Part shown: positions 22,670-35,539 of the stretch, one piece after another
Layout: every line of letters starts with the position of its first letter
Numbering within the stretch: position 1 is the stretch's first letter
Origin: Tragulus kanchil
Lineage: Eukaryota > Chordata > Mammalia > Artiodactyla > Tragulidae
Assembly (NCBI GenBank): GCA_022376925.1
Contig: JAIOJX010000032.1
Coordinates: 116,599,979 to 116,663,978 of the forward strand
DNA: 64,000 bases
Direction of reading: 5' to 3'
Made by a program: the position numbers and the translations under genes
Notes under the pieces: model-generated
Seen by the model: only the letters and a program-made list of their open reading frames with translations
What the model was told of the DNA's origin: nothing
Database searches by the model: none

Positions 22670-23615
22670 GAAATACATTCGTATGGGCGATTTGGCTCGA
22701 GAATTCTGATTACCTGATATCACAGAGTCTGCCAAATTGCCTTCTCCCAAGAGCATGCTGAAAGATGCAGAGATGATGGCACAGATTCTGAAGGACATGG
22801 AGATCACAGAATATGAGGTAAGAGTTATAAATCAGATATTGGAGCTTGCCTTTCAATCTGTGACCACAAGTTTAGATGATGCAAAAATCTCTAAGAAAGT
22901 TACTGTTGACACTCATGATGTGTGATTGGCAATCAAGTGCTGTGCCAACCAGTCTTTTACCTCTCCTTCTCCAAGAGATTTTTTTTATTAGATATTGAAG
23001 GCAAAGAAATCAAACTCTTTTGCCATCAATCAAGCCATATGCAGGCCCGAGATTTCCACTTGATAGATATTCCTTGAGAGTTCCAACCTGTAGACTTTAA
23101 TCTTTACCAAAAAAGGCATCTGCTCTGTAGGAAGAGTAACAGTTCCACAGGCTCAGTTCTAGCAGAGCAAGTACTCCCATTCCAGGCACACAATCCCCAA
23201 AACTGTCTGTTTCAACTAAAGTAGGGACTCCAGTGTCCCTCACAGAGCAAAGGTTTATAGTACAGATTCCCACTTCACAGTCCCCAGCTGTAAAAACATT
23301 CGTTCCAGTGTTCGGATAAATCCATCATTAATAGGGTCCAAAAACACTATTATTACCATTAACATGATGCCATCACGAAAGACTTCCCCTGAATCACCAA
23401 ACATGCTAGAAGAAAATGTGAAGGTGATATTGATAATGATGATGGTGATGACAATCATTTGTAATCTAGCCTTAATGCATGTAACATGTATACTTGGCCT
23501 TGAATCCATTGTACTGAAGTTAAACATGCACATGATGTTTTCAAGTTGTTTTAGAAAGCATCAATAGTAGTAAATGTCATCACCATAGTTTTCAATTAAG
23601 TGTTAGATTTTCTTT
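22670..23615 (+). pseudogene. TAF9P: TAF9 processed pseudogene
   Basis: An intronless relic of TAF9, the TFIID/SAGA histone-fold subunit. The segment 22737-22925 translates to [31 protein letters not shown] and SLDDAKI, aligning with the TAF9 N-terminal histone fold. The ATG is lost (CACAGAGTCTGCC at the start position), a stop follows at 22923, and frameshifts follow. The rest of the coding sequence is still followable to the acidic GATGATG tail and a stop near 23462, then TAF9-like 3' UTR to about 23610. No introns and no clear poly(A) tail. Its 3' part (23281 on) is repeated at 24386-24700 by duplication 6. It cannot encode a functional TAF9. Confidence 0.9.
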
Positions 23616-25452
23616 AACAGAGCTAGTACAGAGGGGTTCCTTTGTAGCTTAGCTGATAAAGAATCTGCCTGCAATGCAGGAGACTCTGGTTCGATCCCTG
23701 GTCTGGGAAGATCCCCTGGAGAAGGGATAGGCTACTTATTCCAGTGTTCTTGGGCTTCCCTTGTGGCTCAGATGGCAAAGAATCCACCTGCAATGCAGCA
23801 GACCTGGGTTTGATCTCTGAGCTTGGAAGAGAAAGGCTACCCACTCCAGTACTGTTGCCAGGAAAATTCCATGACTTGTTCATGGGTTACAGAGTCGGCG
23901 ATTTCACTTTCACTTTCAGGCAATCATTACTCAGCAGCCTTTAAGTATAGAAAATAACTTGTCATTCAAGAAAGAAAGGAAGATAGAAGGAAAAGGAAAG
24001 AAAGAAAGAAAAGATGTAAAGCCACATAACACATCTTACTAGCATACCCTGACACCAGAGCCACGTAAGGGCAAGAGGAAAAACATATGTACATGATTCC
24101 CCGTACGAACAATGAAGCAAAAAGCCTAAAATAAACCTTAACAAGTTAAATCCAGGTGTGTACTGAAAGAATAATTCAGCAAACCCAAGGAGGATTTATC
24201 CCATCATCGCTAAAATGGCTCAGCATTAGATTACATATTAATTTAACTTATTATATCAATAAATAAAAATTAAAAGTCTTAATAAATTCAACATCCAATA
24301 ATGATATGAAAGAAAAACATCTAGCATGTAGGAAAAGAGCAGTCGTTTTTAAAAAAATGATCAACATCCAACTAATGGTAAGCAATCCCCAGCTGTAAAA
24401 CATTCGTTCCAGTGCTCGGATAAATCCATCATTAATAGGGTCCAAAAACACTATTATTACCATTAACATGATGCCATCACGAAAGACTTCCCCTGAATCA
24501 CCAAACATGCTAGAAGAAAATGTGAAGGTGATATTGATAATGATGATGGTGATGACAATCATTTGTAATCTAGCCTTAATGCATGTAACATGTATACTTG
24601 GCCTTGAATCCATTGTACTGAAGTTAAACATGCACATGATGTTTTCAAGTTGTTTTAGAAAGCATCAATAGTAGTAAATGTCATCACCATAGTTTTCAAT
24701 TAAGTGTTAGATTTTCTTTAACAGAGCTAGTACAGAGGGGTTCCTTTGTAGCTTAGCTGATAAAGAATCTGCCTGCAATGCAGGAGACTCTGGTTTGATT
24801 CCTGGGTTGGGAAGTTCCCCTGGAGAAGGGATAGGCTACTTATTCCAGTGTTCTTGGGCTTCCCTTGTGGCTCAGATGGCAAAGAATCCACCTGCAATGC
24901 AGCAGACCTGGGTTTGATCTCTGAGCTTGGAAGAGAAAGGCTACCCACTCCAGTACTGTTGCCAGGAAAATTCCATGACTTGTTCATGGGTTACAGAGTC
25001 GGCGATTTCACTTTCACTTTCAGGCAATCATTACTCAGCAGCCTTTAAGTATAGAAAATAACTTGTCATTCAAGAAAGAAAGGAAGATAGAAGGAAAAGG
25101 AAAGAAAGAAAGAAAAGATGTAAAGCCACATAACACATCTTACTAGCATACCCTGACACCAGAGCCACGTAAGGGCAAGAGGAAAAACATATGTACATGA
25201 TTCCCCGTACGAACAATGAAGCAAAAATCCTAAATTAAATCTTAACAAGTTAAATCCAGTTGTGTACTGAAAGAATAATTCATCAAACCCAAGGAGGATT
25301 TATCCCATCATCGCTAAAATGGCTCAGCATTAGATTACATATTAATTTAACTTATTATATCAATAAATAAAAAATTTAAATGAGTCTTAATAAATTCAAC
25401 ATCCAATAATGATATGAAAGAAAAAAACATCTAGCATGTAGGAAAAGAGCAG
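23281..25452. repeat. tandem duplication 6 (1105-bp offset)
   Basis: Copy 23281-24342 is repeated at 24386-25452. The 43-bp spacer 24343-24385 reads like a deletion-rich version of the genuine continuation after copy 2 (about 25464-25535): it shares GTTTTTAA and ends CTAATGGTAAGCAA, against CTTAATGGTGAAGCAA. Contains the 3' part of the TAF9 pseudogene and a Bov SINE dimer. Confidence 0.95.
23633..23925 (+). mobile_element. Bov-A2 dimeric SINE
   Basis: Two tandem tRNA-like monomers: GATAAAGAATCTGCCTGCAA with TTCGATCCCTGG, then GGCTTCCCTTGTGGCTCAGA with GCAAAGAATCCACCTG. Ends ACAGAGTCGGCGATTTCACT. Second copy 24737-25029. Confidence 0.92.
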
Positions 25453-26101
25453 CCTTAATTTGATACTTTGTTTGTTTTTAATAAAACAATGATAAAACCT
25501 TACAGCAAATGCCATACTTAATGGTGAAGCAATAGACACATTCCAACTGAAGTCAGAAACAAGACAAGAATGACCTTTATCACCACTACTATTCAAAACA
25601 GTATCATTTATCTTCTCTAATTCAAAAGGAGAAGGAAAGCAATAAGAGGTATAAACATTAGAAAAAAAGAGGCAAATTGTGATTATTTGTAAATGACATG
25701 ATCGCTTACATAGAAAAAAACAAGAAAATCAATTGACAAACTATTAGAATTAATAAGAGAATTCGGCAAGGTGGCTACATACAACATCAAAGTAAAAAAA
25801 AAAATCAATAGCTTTCCTACATATCAGCCATAACCAATTAGAAAATGTAATAGAAAATAAGATTCTATTCACGGTAGCAACAAAAACTATTATCCACCTA
25901 AGAACAAACCTAAAAATAAAATTTACTTCGGGCCTTGCAGAGAGTTCAAAAGTAGAAGACTTCAACCTAATTAATCACATTGATGTAAATCAAGCTGAAA
26001 CCTGTACAATATATAAAACAGCTAAGAAAATTTAGGAACAGGTTCTAGTAAAAATACTAAGTGAAGCAAGAGACAAAGGTTATTTCCTAACTATGATAAA
26101 C
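24030..26101 (+). mobile_element. decayed L1 ORF2 sequence
   Basis: Recognisable L1 reverse-transcriptase relics, including TAGCATACCCTGACACCAGA, CCAAGGAGGATTTATCCCAT, AAATGCCATACTTAATGGTG and ATTCTATTCACGGTAGCAAC. Interrupted by duplications 6 and 7. No open frame survives. Confidence 0.75.
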
Positions 26102-27786
26102 AGTTGTTTTTCGGGCTTCCCTGGTGGTCCAGTGGGTAAGGACACTGCCTTGCAGTTCAAGGGGCGCCAGTTCGATCCCTCACCTGGGAAGATCCCACGT
26201 GCCACACAGTGGCTGGACCAATGTGCCCAGTTACCGAGCCAGAGCTCTGGAGCTCGTGTGCCCAGAGCTGGTGCTCTGTGACTGGAGAGGCCACTGCAAT
26301 GGGAGGTCCATGCAGGCCAAGGAACAAAAGACTGAAGGAAATAGATAAATGGAAGATCAATGGAAGTGGCCAAAAAAAGAGAGAAAAGTTGTTTTTCTTT
26401 TTCTGAGAAATTGAGAGCAAACATCATGTCAAATGGCTAAACATTAAGTGTATTCCCATTAAAGACGGGAACAAGACAGGGACCATTGCTATCCCTCAAA
26501 ATTGTTTTGTGTGAAAATGAAAAAGACGATTAGAAAGTGAGAGTAACAGCAGATTCCATTCCAGAATCTGGGAATGCCATGCCCACCCGCACAAGCAAGA
26601 CTAAATGCTTTAATTTCCTATTATACAATCAAATGGAAATTCTACTATACCCAGAGGCAGAGACTAATCAAAAGAGTTTATTTTCTTCTTTCCAACTGTC
26701 AAAAGACAGATCTTACAAAAAAGAAAAAAAAAACAATAAGAGGTATAAACATTAGAAAAAGAGGCAAATTGTGATTATTTGTAAATGACATGATCGATTA
26801 CATAGAAAAAAACAAGAAAATCAATTGACAAACTATTAGAATTAATAAGAGAATTCGGCAAGGTGGCTACATACAACATCAAAGTAAAAAAAAAAATCAA
26901 TAGCTTTCCTACATATCAGCCATAACCAATTAGAAAATGTAATAGAAAATAAGATTCTATTCACGGTAGCAACAAAAACTATTATCCACCTAAGAACAAA
27001 CCTAAAAATAAAATTTACTTCGGGCCTTGCAGAGAGTTCAAAAGTAGAAGACTTCAACCTAATTAATCACATTGATGTAAATCAAGCTGAAACCTGTACA
27101 ATATATAAAACAGCTAAGAAAATTTAGGAACAGGTTCTAGTAAAAATACTAAGTGAAGCAAGAGACAAAGGTTATTTCCTAACTATGATAAACAGTTGTT
27201 TTTCGGGCTTCCCTGGTGGTCCAGTGGGTAAGGACACTGCCTTGCAGTTCAAGGGGCGCCAGTTCGATCCCTCACCTGGGAAGATCCCACGTGCCACACA
27301 GTGGCTGGACCAATGTGCCCAGTTACCGAGCCAGAGCTCTGGAGCTCGTGTGCCCAGAGCTGGTGCTCTGTGACTGGAGAGGCCACTGCAATGGGAGGTC
27401 CATGCAGGCCAAGGAACAAAAGACTGAAGGAAATAGATAAATGGAAGATCAATGGAAGTGGCCAAAAAAAGAGAGAAAAGTTGTTTTTCTTTTTCTGAGA
27501 AATTGAGAGCAAACATCATGTCAAATGGCTAAACATTAAGTGTATTCCCATTAAAGACGGGAACAAGACAGGGACCATTGCTATCCCTCAAAATTGTTTT
27601 GTGTGAAAATGAAAAAGACGATTAGAAAGTGAGAGTAACAGCAGATTCCATTCCAGAATCTGGGAATGCCATGCCCACCCGCACAAGCAAGACTAAATGC
27701 TTTAATTTCCTATTATACAATCAAATGGAAATTCTACTATACCCAGAGGCAGAGACTAATCAAAAAGAGTTTATTTTCTTCTTTCC
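25640..27786. repeat. tandem duplication 7 (1094-bp offset)
   Basis: Copy 25640-26693 is repeated at 26734-27786. The 40-bp spacer 26694-26733 starts AACTGTCAAAAGACAG, similar to the CTATCAAAGAAGC that truly follows copy 2. Contains L1 and a CHR-type SINE. Confidence 0.95.
26113..26386 (+). mobile_element. CHR-type tRNA SINE with 11-bp TSD
   Basis: 274 bp, starting GGGCTTCCCTGGTGGTCCAG with B box AGTTCGATCCC. It is flanked by AGTTGTTTTTC at 26102-26112 and 26387-26397. Inserted in L1. Second copy 27205-27478. Confidence 0.88.
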
Positions 27787-27849
27787 CTATCAAAGAAGCT
27801 TTTGCCAAGTACTACCAGGGTATTATTCATACTGTTCCTGTCCTCTGCT

Positions 27850-29770
27850 TGTAGGAAAGATTTTTATATTGTCCTAACAGTTCTGAGACCCACCAAAATC
27901 TGAATGATAGTCTTGCTGGTTAGAGTATTCTTGGTTTTAAGGCTTTGCCTTTCATCACTTTAAATATGTTGTGCTACTCCCTTCAGACTTGCAGAGTTTC
28001 TGCTGGAAAATCAGCTCATAACCTGATGGGGAGTTCCTTGTATGTTATCGCTTTTCCCTTGTAGCTTTTTAATATTTTCTCTTTGTCTTTAATTTTGGTC
28101 AATTTGATTACTACCTGTCTCACCATGTTCCTCCTTGGGGTAATCCTTAATGGGACTCCTTTTACCTCCTGGACTTGGGTGAGTGTTTCCTTTCCCATGT
28201 CAGGAAAATTTTCAGCTATTTATCTCTTCAAATGTTCTCTCAGGCCCTTTCTCTCTCTCTTCTCTTTCTGAGACTCCTATAATTGGAATGTTGGTGCATT
28301 AAACAACATTAAATTGTTGTCCCAGAGGTCTCTTAGACTGTTTCCATTCTTTTTTTTTTTATTCTGTTTCAGGGAAGTGATTTTCCCCATTCTGTCTGCC
28401 AGCTCACTTATCTGTTCTGCATCATTTATTCTGCTCTTGATTCTAGTGGTTTTTTTTTTTTTTAATTATTATATTCTTTAACTCTGGTTGTTCTTTATAT
28501 TTTCTAACTCTGTTAAAAACTTCTTGTAAGTTCTCTTTGTGTACATCAATTCTTTTCCCCATTTCCTTCATCATTTTTTCCAGTCACTATCCCTGAACCC
28601 TTTCTCAGGTATATTGCCTAGCTCCATATCACTTAGTTGTTCTTCTGTTTTATCTTGTTCCTTCATCTGGAAAATATTCCTCTGCATTCTCATTTTGTCT
28701 AAATTTCTATTTGTGCTTTATGTGTACAGAAGGTTAGTTATGTTTCGTGACCTTGGAGAAGTGCCCTCTGTGTGGGATGTCCCATGTGTCCCCTCTTGTC
28801 ACCCAAGGGCCAGGGATTAGCTGGTCCCAGGGTAGGTTCTGATCTGCTGCAGGATCATAGTTTTCTTGTTTCTGGTGTCTGCCCCCTTGTGGGTGAAGTT
28901 GGTCTAGAGACTTGTGCAGGCTTCCTGGTGGGAGGGGCTGGTGCCCGCTCACTGGTGAGTGCAGCTGGATCTTGGCCCTTTGGTAGGCAAGGCTGCATCA
29001 AAGGATATGTCTAGAGGTGGCTGTGGCCTCAGCAAGTCTTTAGGCAGCCTGTCTGCTAATGGGTTGTAGTCTCACCCCGTTGGTGGTTTGGCCTGAGGCC
29101 ATGGGGCCTACAGGCTGATCAGTGGGGCCAGATCTTGTTGCTGATCACTCAAGCAAGATACTGCCTCCAACAAGAGCTCAAGTAAATAACCACTCCCCGA
29201 TATTTCTATTACCAGATTTTATGGCTTCAGGGAGACCAAGAGACATCCTCTGCTCCCCCAGGAGACCTCTAAGACTGGCATGCAGGTCTGGCTCAGGTTC
29301 CTATGAACTCACTGCTTTTCCTCTGGGTCCCCGTGTATGCACCCTGCAAGAATAGAGTGTTTCCCTGCCCCCCATCTTGTCCTGTGGCATTCCTGCAATC
29401 AAGCCCTGCTGGCCTTTAAAGTCAAATGCTCTGGAGGGTGCTCCTCCCCATACCAGACCCCCAGGCTGGGGAGCTGGTTGTGGGGCTCACAGCTCTCCTC
29501 CTGTAGGAGAATTTCTCCAATACAATTCTCCAGTTTGTGGGTCGCCCACCCAAGGGGTATGGGATTTGATCATGTGATGAGTGCATCCTTCCTATCGTCT
29601 TTCTGAGCTTCTTTATGTCTCTGGATGTAGAATGTCTTTTTTTTTTGATAGATTCCAGTCGTTTTTTTTTTTTTTTTTAATTAACGGTTGTTCTGCAGTT
29701 AGTTTTGATTTTGGTGTTCTTCTGGGAGGAGGTGAGCTCAAGGTCCTTGTACTCTGCCATCTTGTCGCTT
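27850..29770 (-). mobile_element. antisense L1 5' region (5' UTR/ORF1)
   Basis: Reads as reverse L1: CATCACTTTAAATATGTTGT, TTGCAGAGTTTCTGCTGGAA, AATTGGAATGTTGGTGCATT, TTGTCCCAGAGGTCTCTTAG. It ends at about 29765 with GTACTCTGCCATCTTG, the inverted start of an L1. Its last 0.7 kb is repeated after duplication 8. Decayed. Confidence 0.8.
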
Positions 29771-31215
29771 CTCCAAATCAAGAGAAATATTTTTTAAAAC
29801 AGAGAGAAGACTGTGGCAAAATATTTTATAATTAAAAACTTATTTTAATCAATAGTATAAATGAAGCTTACTAATATATTAAATAAAAAGATTTTCAAGT
29901 TGTCAAAAGAAGTATATATGTGTTATATCTATGTTAGATATAAACACACCTAAAGAGTGTGATGTTGGTATCTATCAAGGTAGAATTATGAGCAAAAGGC
30001 TTTAAAAAGAGAAAGGAGGACTTTAAAAAATGTTAACAGATAATTTAACAATGGAGATACATACTCAATAACATTGCAGTCAGCTTCTACCAGATAAAAA
30101 CTACAGCAGATGCAGATGAAATAGAAACATAAAAAGAGAGGCTGTTGGGGCCAGAGTGCTGCATCACTCAAGCAGAGATTACTGGGGCCTCCAACAGGCT
30201 GATCAGTGGGGCCAGATCTTGTTGCTGATCACTCAAGCAAGATACTGCCTCCAACAAGAGCTCAAGTAAATAACCACTCCCCGATATTTCTATTACCAGA
30301 TTTTATGGCTTCAGGGAGACCAAGAGACATCCTCTGCTCCCCCAGGAGACCTCTAAGACTGGCATGCAGGTCTGGCTCAGGTTCCTATGAACTCACTGCT
30401 TTTCCCTCTGGGTCCCCGTGTATGCACCCTGCAAGAATAGAGTGTTTCCCTGCCCCCCATCTTGTCCTGTGGCATTCCTGCAATCAAGCCCTGCTGGCCT
30501 TTAAAGTCAAATGCTCTGGAGGGTGCTCCTCCCCATACCAGACCCCCAGGCTGGGGAGCTGGTTGTGGGGCTCACAGCTCTCCTCCTGTAGGAGAATTTC
30601 TCCAATACAATTCTCCAGTTTGTGGGTCGCCCACCCAAGGGGTATGGGATTTGATCATGTGATGAGTGCATCCTTCCTATCGTCTTTCTGAGCTTCTTTA
30701 TGTCTCTGGATGTAGAATGTTTTTTTTTTTTGATAGATTCCAGTCGTTTTTTTTTTTTTTTTTAATTAACGGTTGTTCTGCAGTTAGTTTTGATTTTGGT
30801 GTTCTTCTGGGAGGAGGTGAGCTCAAGGTCCTTGTACTCTGCCATCTTGTCGCTTCTCCAAATCAAGAGAAATATTTTTTAAAACAGAGAGAAGACTGTG
30901 GCAAAATATTTTATAATTAAAAACTTATTTTAATCAATAGTATAAATGAAGCTTACTAATATATTAAATAAAAAGATTTTCAAGTTGTCAAAAGAAGTAT
31001 ATATGTGTTATATCTATGTTAGATATAAACACACCTAAAGAGTGTGATGTTGGTATCTATCAAGGTAGAATTATGAGCAAAAGGCTTTAAAAAGAGAAAG
31101 GAGGACTTTAAAAAATGTTAACAGATAATTTAACAATGGAGATACATACTCAATAACATTGCAGTCAGCTTCTACCAGATAAAAACTACAGCAGATGCAG
31201 ATGAAATAGAAACAT
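29110..31215. repeat. tandem duplication 8 (1084-bp offset)
   Basis: Copy 29110-30130 is repeated at 30194-31215. The 63-bp spacer 30131-30193 is a garbled version of the first 60 bp of the unit: GGGGCCAGAGTGCTGC against GGGGCCAGATCTTGTTGC, then ATCACTCAAGCA in both. Homopolymer differences occur in the T runs near 29638 and 30720. Confidence 0.95.
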
Positions 31216-31649
31216 ATTAACAAGAGAAAAGACTGACACATTAAGCTCGTTCCAAGACAAAGCAAGTGTCTGAAATATGAATAAGGATTTAGGAAACCTT
31301 ATCTAGTGCTACAGAAAATGTGGTTACAGACGGCTGCCAGTTCATGAACTGTGGTTACCAGATGCAGTGAGATAAGAAGCTTGCTTCAGAATATAAATCG
31401 ATGCACTACTTCCTTCATTTGGAACGTCTTGCTACCCCAAAAATAAAAAAATCAGCCAGACTACTGTGTACTTAGTGACATAGTAGATGGCTACTTTGAG
31501 CAGCACCGACCTAAATAATATAATTGACATGGTAACTCTTACAAATATACATTAAATTCTGAGTGCCTACACTAGAGAATATAGCTCCTTTTGAAGTGCA
31601 CATGGAATGTTCCTGAAAATGGATACCTTAGGACATTAAGAAAATTGAC
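31216..31649. other. AT-rich intergenic DNA
   Basis: No recognised gene or repeat; probably further decayed L1. Confidence 0.3.
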
Positions 31650-32445
31650 AATAAACATTGAGAATTATTAGAAAAACGAAAGCAACAGTGAAATATCACC
31701 TCATATCTGTCATCAAAAAGTTCACAAATAAACATGTGGCGAAAAAAGAACACTTGTGCACTGTTGGTGAGAATGTAAATTGATGCAGCCCTGTGGAAAA
31801 CAGTATGAGGCTTCCTCAAAAAACCAAAAATAGAGCTACCATATGACTTAGCAATTCTACTGCTCTGTATATATATCTGGAAAAAACAAAAACACTAATT
31901 CAAAAATATACATGAACCTCAATGTTCATAGCAGCACTATGTACAATAACCAATATACAGAAGTAACCCAAGTGGCCATCAACAGCAAATGGATAAAGGA
32001 GATAAGATATATATGTACAATGGAATATTACTCAGCCATAAAAGAATGAAATTCTGCCATTTGCAGCATCATGGATGGACCTAGAAATGATTATACTTAA
32101 TGACATGTCAGACAGAGAAAGATAAATACTGTATGATATGTGGAATCTAAAGAATAAAACAAATGAATGTACATAGAACAGATTCTCAGATATAGAAAAT
32201 GAACTAGTGATTACCATTAGGGAGAGGGGAAAAGGTAGCAGCAAAATGGGGTGTGAGATTAAAAGATACAAACAACTATGTATACAACAGATAAGTGACA
32301 AGGATATCAGAAAATTACAGCCATTATCTTGTAATAACTTTTACTCCAGTATAATATGTAAAAATGCTGAACCACTATGCTTTACACTTGAAATTAATAT
32401 ATTATTGTAAATCAATGATACTTCAATTTAAAAAATAATAAAACA
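31650..32445 (+). mobile_element. L1 3' end
   Basis: ORF2 tail and 3' UTR of L1: TTCATAGCAGCACTATGTAC, ACAATGGAATATTACTCAGC, TTTGCAGCATCATGGATGGA, TTTAAAAAATAATAAAAC at the end. Confidence 0.88.
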
Positions 32446-32632
32446 AAATATGTAAAAAATTTTAAATACAAATAACTGACTGTGTCTATGACTACAATGC
32501 TAGAAACTGATGATAACAATAATATAAAGTCTCTGCCACTCAGAAAAAAATTTTAATACACATACTTTTAAATGATTCTTTCAATGAAGAAAATATAAAA
32601 AATTCAGAACTCTTAAAAATACTACTGCTAGG

Positions 32633-32790
32633 ACTTCCATGGTGGTCCAGCAGTTAAGACTCTGTGCTTCTGATGCAGGAGTCCCAGGTTTGATCCCTAG
32701 TCAGGGAACTAGATCCCACATGCCACAACTAAGACCCAGTGCAGCCAAATTAAGATAAATAAAGCAATTATCAAAAAAAAAAAAAAATAC
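32633..32790 (+). mobile_element. CHR-2-type SINE
   Basis: GGACTTCCATGGTGGTCCAG, B box GTTTGATCCC, AACTAGATCCCACATGCC, and an A-rich tail ending near 32788. Confidence 0.88.
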
Positions 32791-33680
32791 TACTGCTAAT
32801 AGTGAAAACATTACATTGAATAGTCTACAGCAGAAACAATTATCAGAGGAAAATTCACATATTGAATACATATGTCAATGAAAATAAAAGTAATTAAATG
32901 AAAACTGATGTCACAAAGATAGAAAAAAAATCAAAGGAAAACATAAGGAAGGAATTTATGAGTGAAAAATAAGCAAATTGATAAGAGAGTAAAAGTAATA
33001 CAGAGATCAAAAGGTTTATCTGAAAATACTAACAATGTACACAAACTATTAAATAACTTAATTTTTAAAATAAAGTATAAAATATACATACTAAATGACA
33101 AGCCAGATATGGCCATCAAAACAGAGCTGATTAACCTATACAATTTTATGCAAATAAAAAATTAAAATCTTGATAAAATAGAATTTTCTAAAAAATTGTA
33201 ATTTATCAACATTAACCCTGGTAGAGATATAAAATCTAAGCAAACAGAATTCAATAGAAATACAAATTTGTAAAACAGAAACCCAACAAAAAATGCAATA
33301 GGCCAAAATGACTTCACAGAGAATTTACACTAAACCTTTAAAGATAATATTACTTGAATAATTCTAGAGCAAACAAGAAACACTTCTAATTTCTTTTTGT
33401 GGAACAAGTATAACATTGATAGTAAATGAATAAAAAAGGTAAAATATTAGTAAACATACCTCAATAACACATTAAACAAATACATATAACCAAGTGGGAT
33501 TTATTTTCAGGAATATAAAGATTATTCAGTACTAGAAAATCTGTTAACAAAATGCATCAAATTTATACACCTAAGGGGAAAATGATCTTATAATCTCCAT
33601 GAATACTGAAAAGGTCATCGACAAAATTCAAAAATTCAAAATTTATTAAAGACTCAATAAAAAGAAATTGAGGGATACTT
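32791..33680 (+). mobile_element. decayed L1 ORF2 sequence
   Basis: Contains CATATAACCAAGTGGGATTT and GAAAAGGTCATCGACAAAAT, typical of L1 reverse-transcriptase coding relics. A-rich, no open frame. Confidence 0.65.
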
Positions 33681-35432
33681 CCTTTACATATCTTGGCCCC
33701 AAATTTAGCATCTTAATTCATTAGTGGGCAAACCCTAGAGGCTTTCCCACTAATGATAAAATTAAAATTTTTTTGTTTTCTCCCATATTCCTGGCACAGA
33801 GCTTCAAAAATCCTTGGAATTTCCTGAGTGATGGGGTGTCTTATTACTCATAACAAGCCCTTTGATCCTTGAATTTAGCAACTCAAGACTTGAGTTTATC
33901 CAAATGAGGATTTCACGGTGGTTCATAGTGGAGAGGATTTGAAAGATTCAGGATGAGGGCTGGGGCCAAAGAAACCAAACCACGTGATGAGAACATTTGA
34001 ACTCTCAGCCCCACCCTCAACCTTGAGAAGTGGAGAGGGACTGCAGTCTGAGTTCAGTCCCCAAACTAATGGTTTAAAAAAACTCTGGGCCAGGCGGCCA
34101 AGGGAGCTTCCCCAGCTGAGGAACATCTTCATAGGCTAGGAGAGTAGTATCTCTTCCTCTAGCTGTTCATTAATATCCTTTGTAATAAAATGGTAATTGT
34201 AAATACAGCATTTTCCTGATTTAGTGAATTTTCAACCTGAGGATATTGTGAGAAGTCCCAAATTTGTATTCCGCCAGGCAGAAGTGTGGGTGGGTGGCTT
34301 GGGGACACCCAGGACCTGATTGGGGCAAACATTAAAGAGATTAATCTAAGCAAACAGAATTCAATAGAAATACAAATTTGTAAAACAGAAACCCAACAAA
34401 AAATGCAATAGGCCAAAATGACTTCACAGAGAATTTACACTAAACCTTTAAAGATAATATTACTTGAATAATTCTAGAGCAAACAAGAAACACTTCTAAT
34501 TTCTTTTTGTGGAACAAGTATAACATTGATAGTAAATGAATAAAAAAGGTAAAATATTAGTAAACATACCTCAATAACACATTAAACAAATACATATAAC
34601 CAAGTGGGATTTATTTTCAGGAATATAAAGATTATTCAGTACTAGAAAATCTGTTAACAAAATGCATCAAATTTATACACCTAAGGGGAAAATGATCTTA
34701 TAATCTCCATGAATACTGAAAAGGTCATCGACAAAATTCAAAAATTCAAAATTTATTAAAGACTCAATAAAAAGAAATTGAGGGATACTTCCTTTACATA
34801 TCTTGGCCCCAAATTTAGCATCTTAATTCATTAGTGGGCAAACCCTAGAGGCTTTCCCACTAATGATAAAATTAAAATTTTTTTGTTTTCTCCCATATTC
34901 CTGGCACAGAGCTTCAAAAATCCTTGGAATTTCCTGAGTGATGGGGTGTCTTATTACTCATAACAAGCCCTTTGATCCTTGAATTTAGCAACTCAAGACT
35001 TGAGTTTATCCAAATGAGGGATTTCACGGTGGTTCATAGTGGAGAGGGATTTGAAAGATTCAGGATGAGGGCTGGGGCCAAAGAAACCAAACCACGTGAT
35101 GAGAACATTTGAACTCTCAGCCCCACCCTCAACCTTGAGAAGTGGAGAGGGACTGCAGTCTGAGTTCAGTCCCCAAACTAATGGTTTAAAAAAACTCTGG
35201 GCCAGGCGGCCAAGGGAGCTTCCCCAGCTGAGGAACATCTTCATAGGCTAGGAGAGTAGTATCTCTTCCTCTAGCTGTTCATTAATATCCTTTGTAATAA
35301 AATGGTAATTGTAAATACAGCATTTTCCTGATTTAGTGAATTTTCAACCTGAGGATATTGTGAGAAGTCCCAAATTTGTATTCCGCCAGGCAGAAGTGTG
35401 GGTGGGTGGCTTGGGGACACCCAGGACCTGAT
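33233..35432. repeat. tandem duplication 9 (1110-bp offset)
   Basis: Copy 33233-34320 is repeated at 34343-35432. The 22-bp spacer 34321-34342 ends AAACATTAAAGAGATT, a shortened version of the sequence just upstream of copy 1 (ACATTAACCCTGGTAGAGAT). Differences such as GAGGATTT against GAGGGATTT are homopolymer changes. Confidence 0.95.
33700..34342 (+). mobile_element. unassigned old interspersed repeat inserted in L1
   Basis: About 0.75 kb of non-L1 sequence interrupts L1 ORF2. After it, L1 resumes at CATTGCAAAAATCAGTAAAA, seen at about 35555 and 36665. It includes GGGGGCAGTCTTGTGGGACC and CTTAACCTGTGGCATCTTC, which recall an old dispersed mammalian repeat, but I cannot name the family. 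Confidence 0.45.
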
Positions 35433-35539
35433 CTGGGGGCAGTCTTGTGGGACCAAGAGCCTTAACCTGTGGCATCTTCACTAACTGTGGATAGCTGGTG
35501 TCAGAACTGAATTGTAGGGCACACAGTTGGTATCAGACA

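Noticed and set aside
26080..26427. 115-codon minus-strand open frame seen twice
   Set aside because: Antisense SINE sequence plus L1; it appears twice only because of duplication 7.
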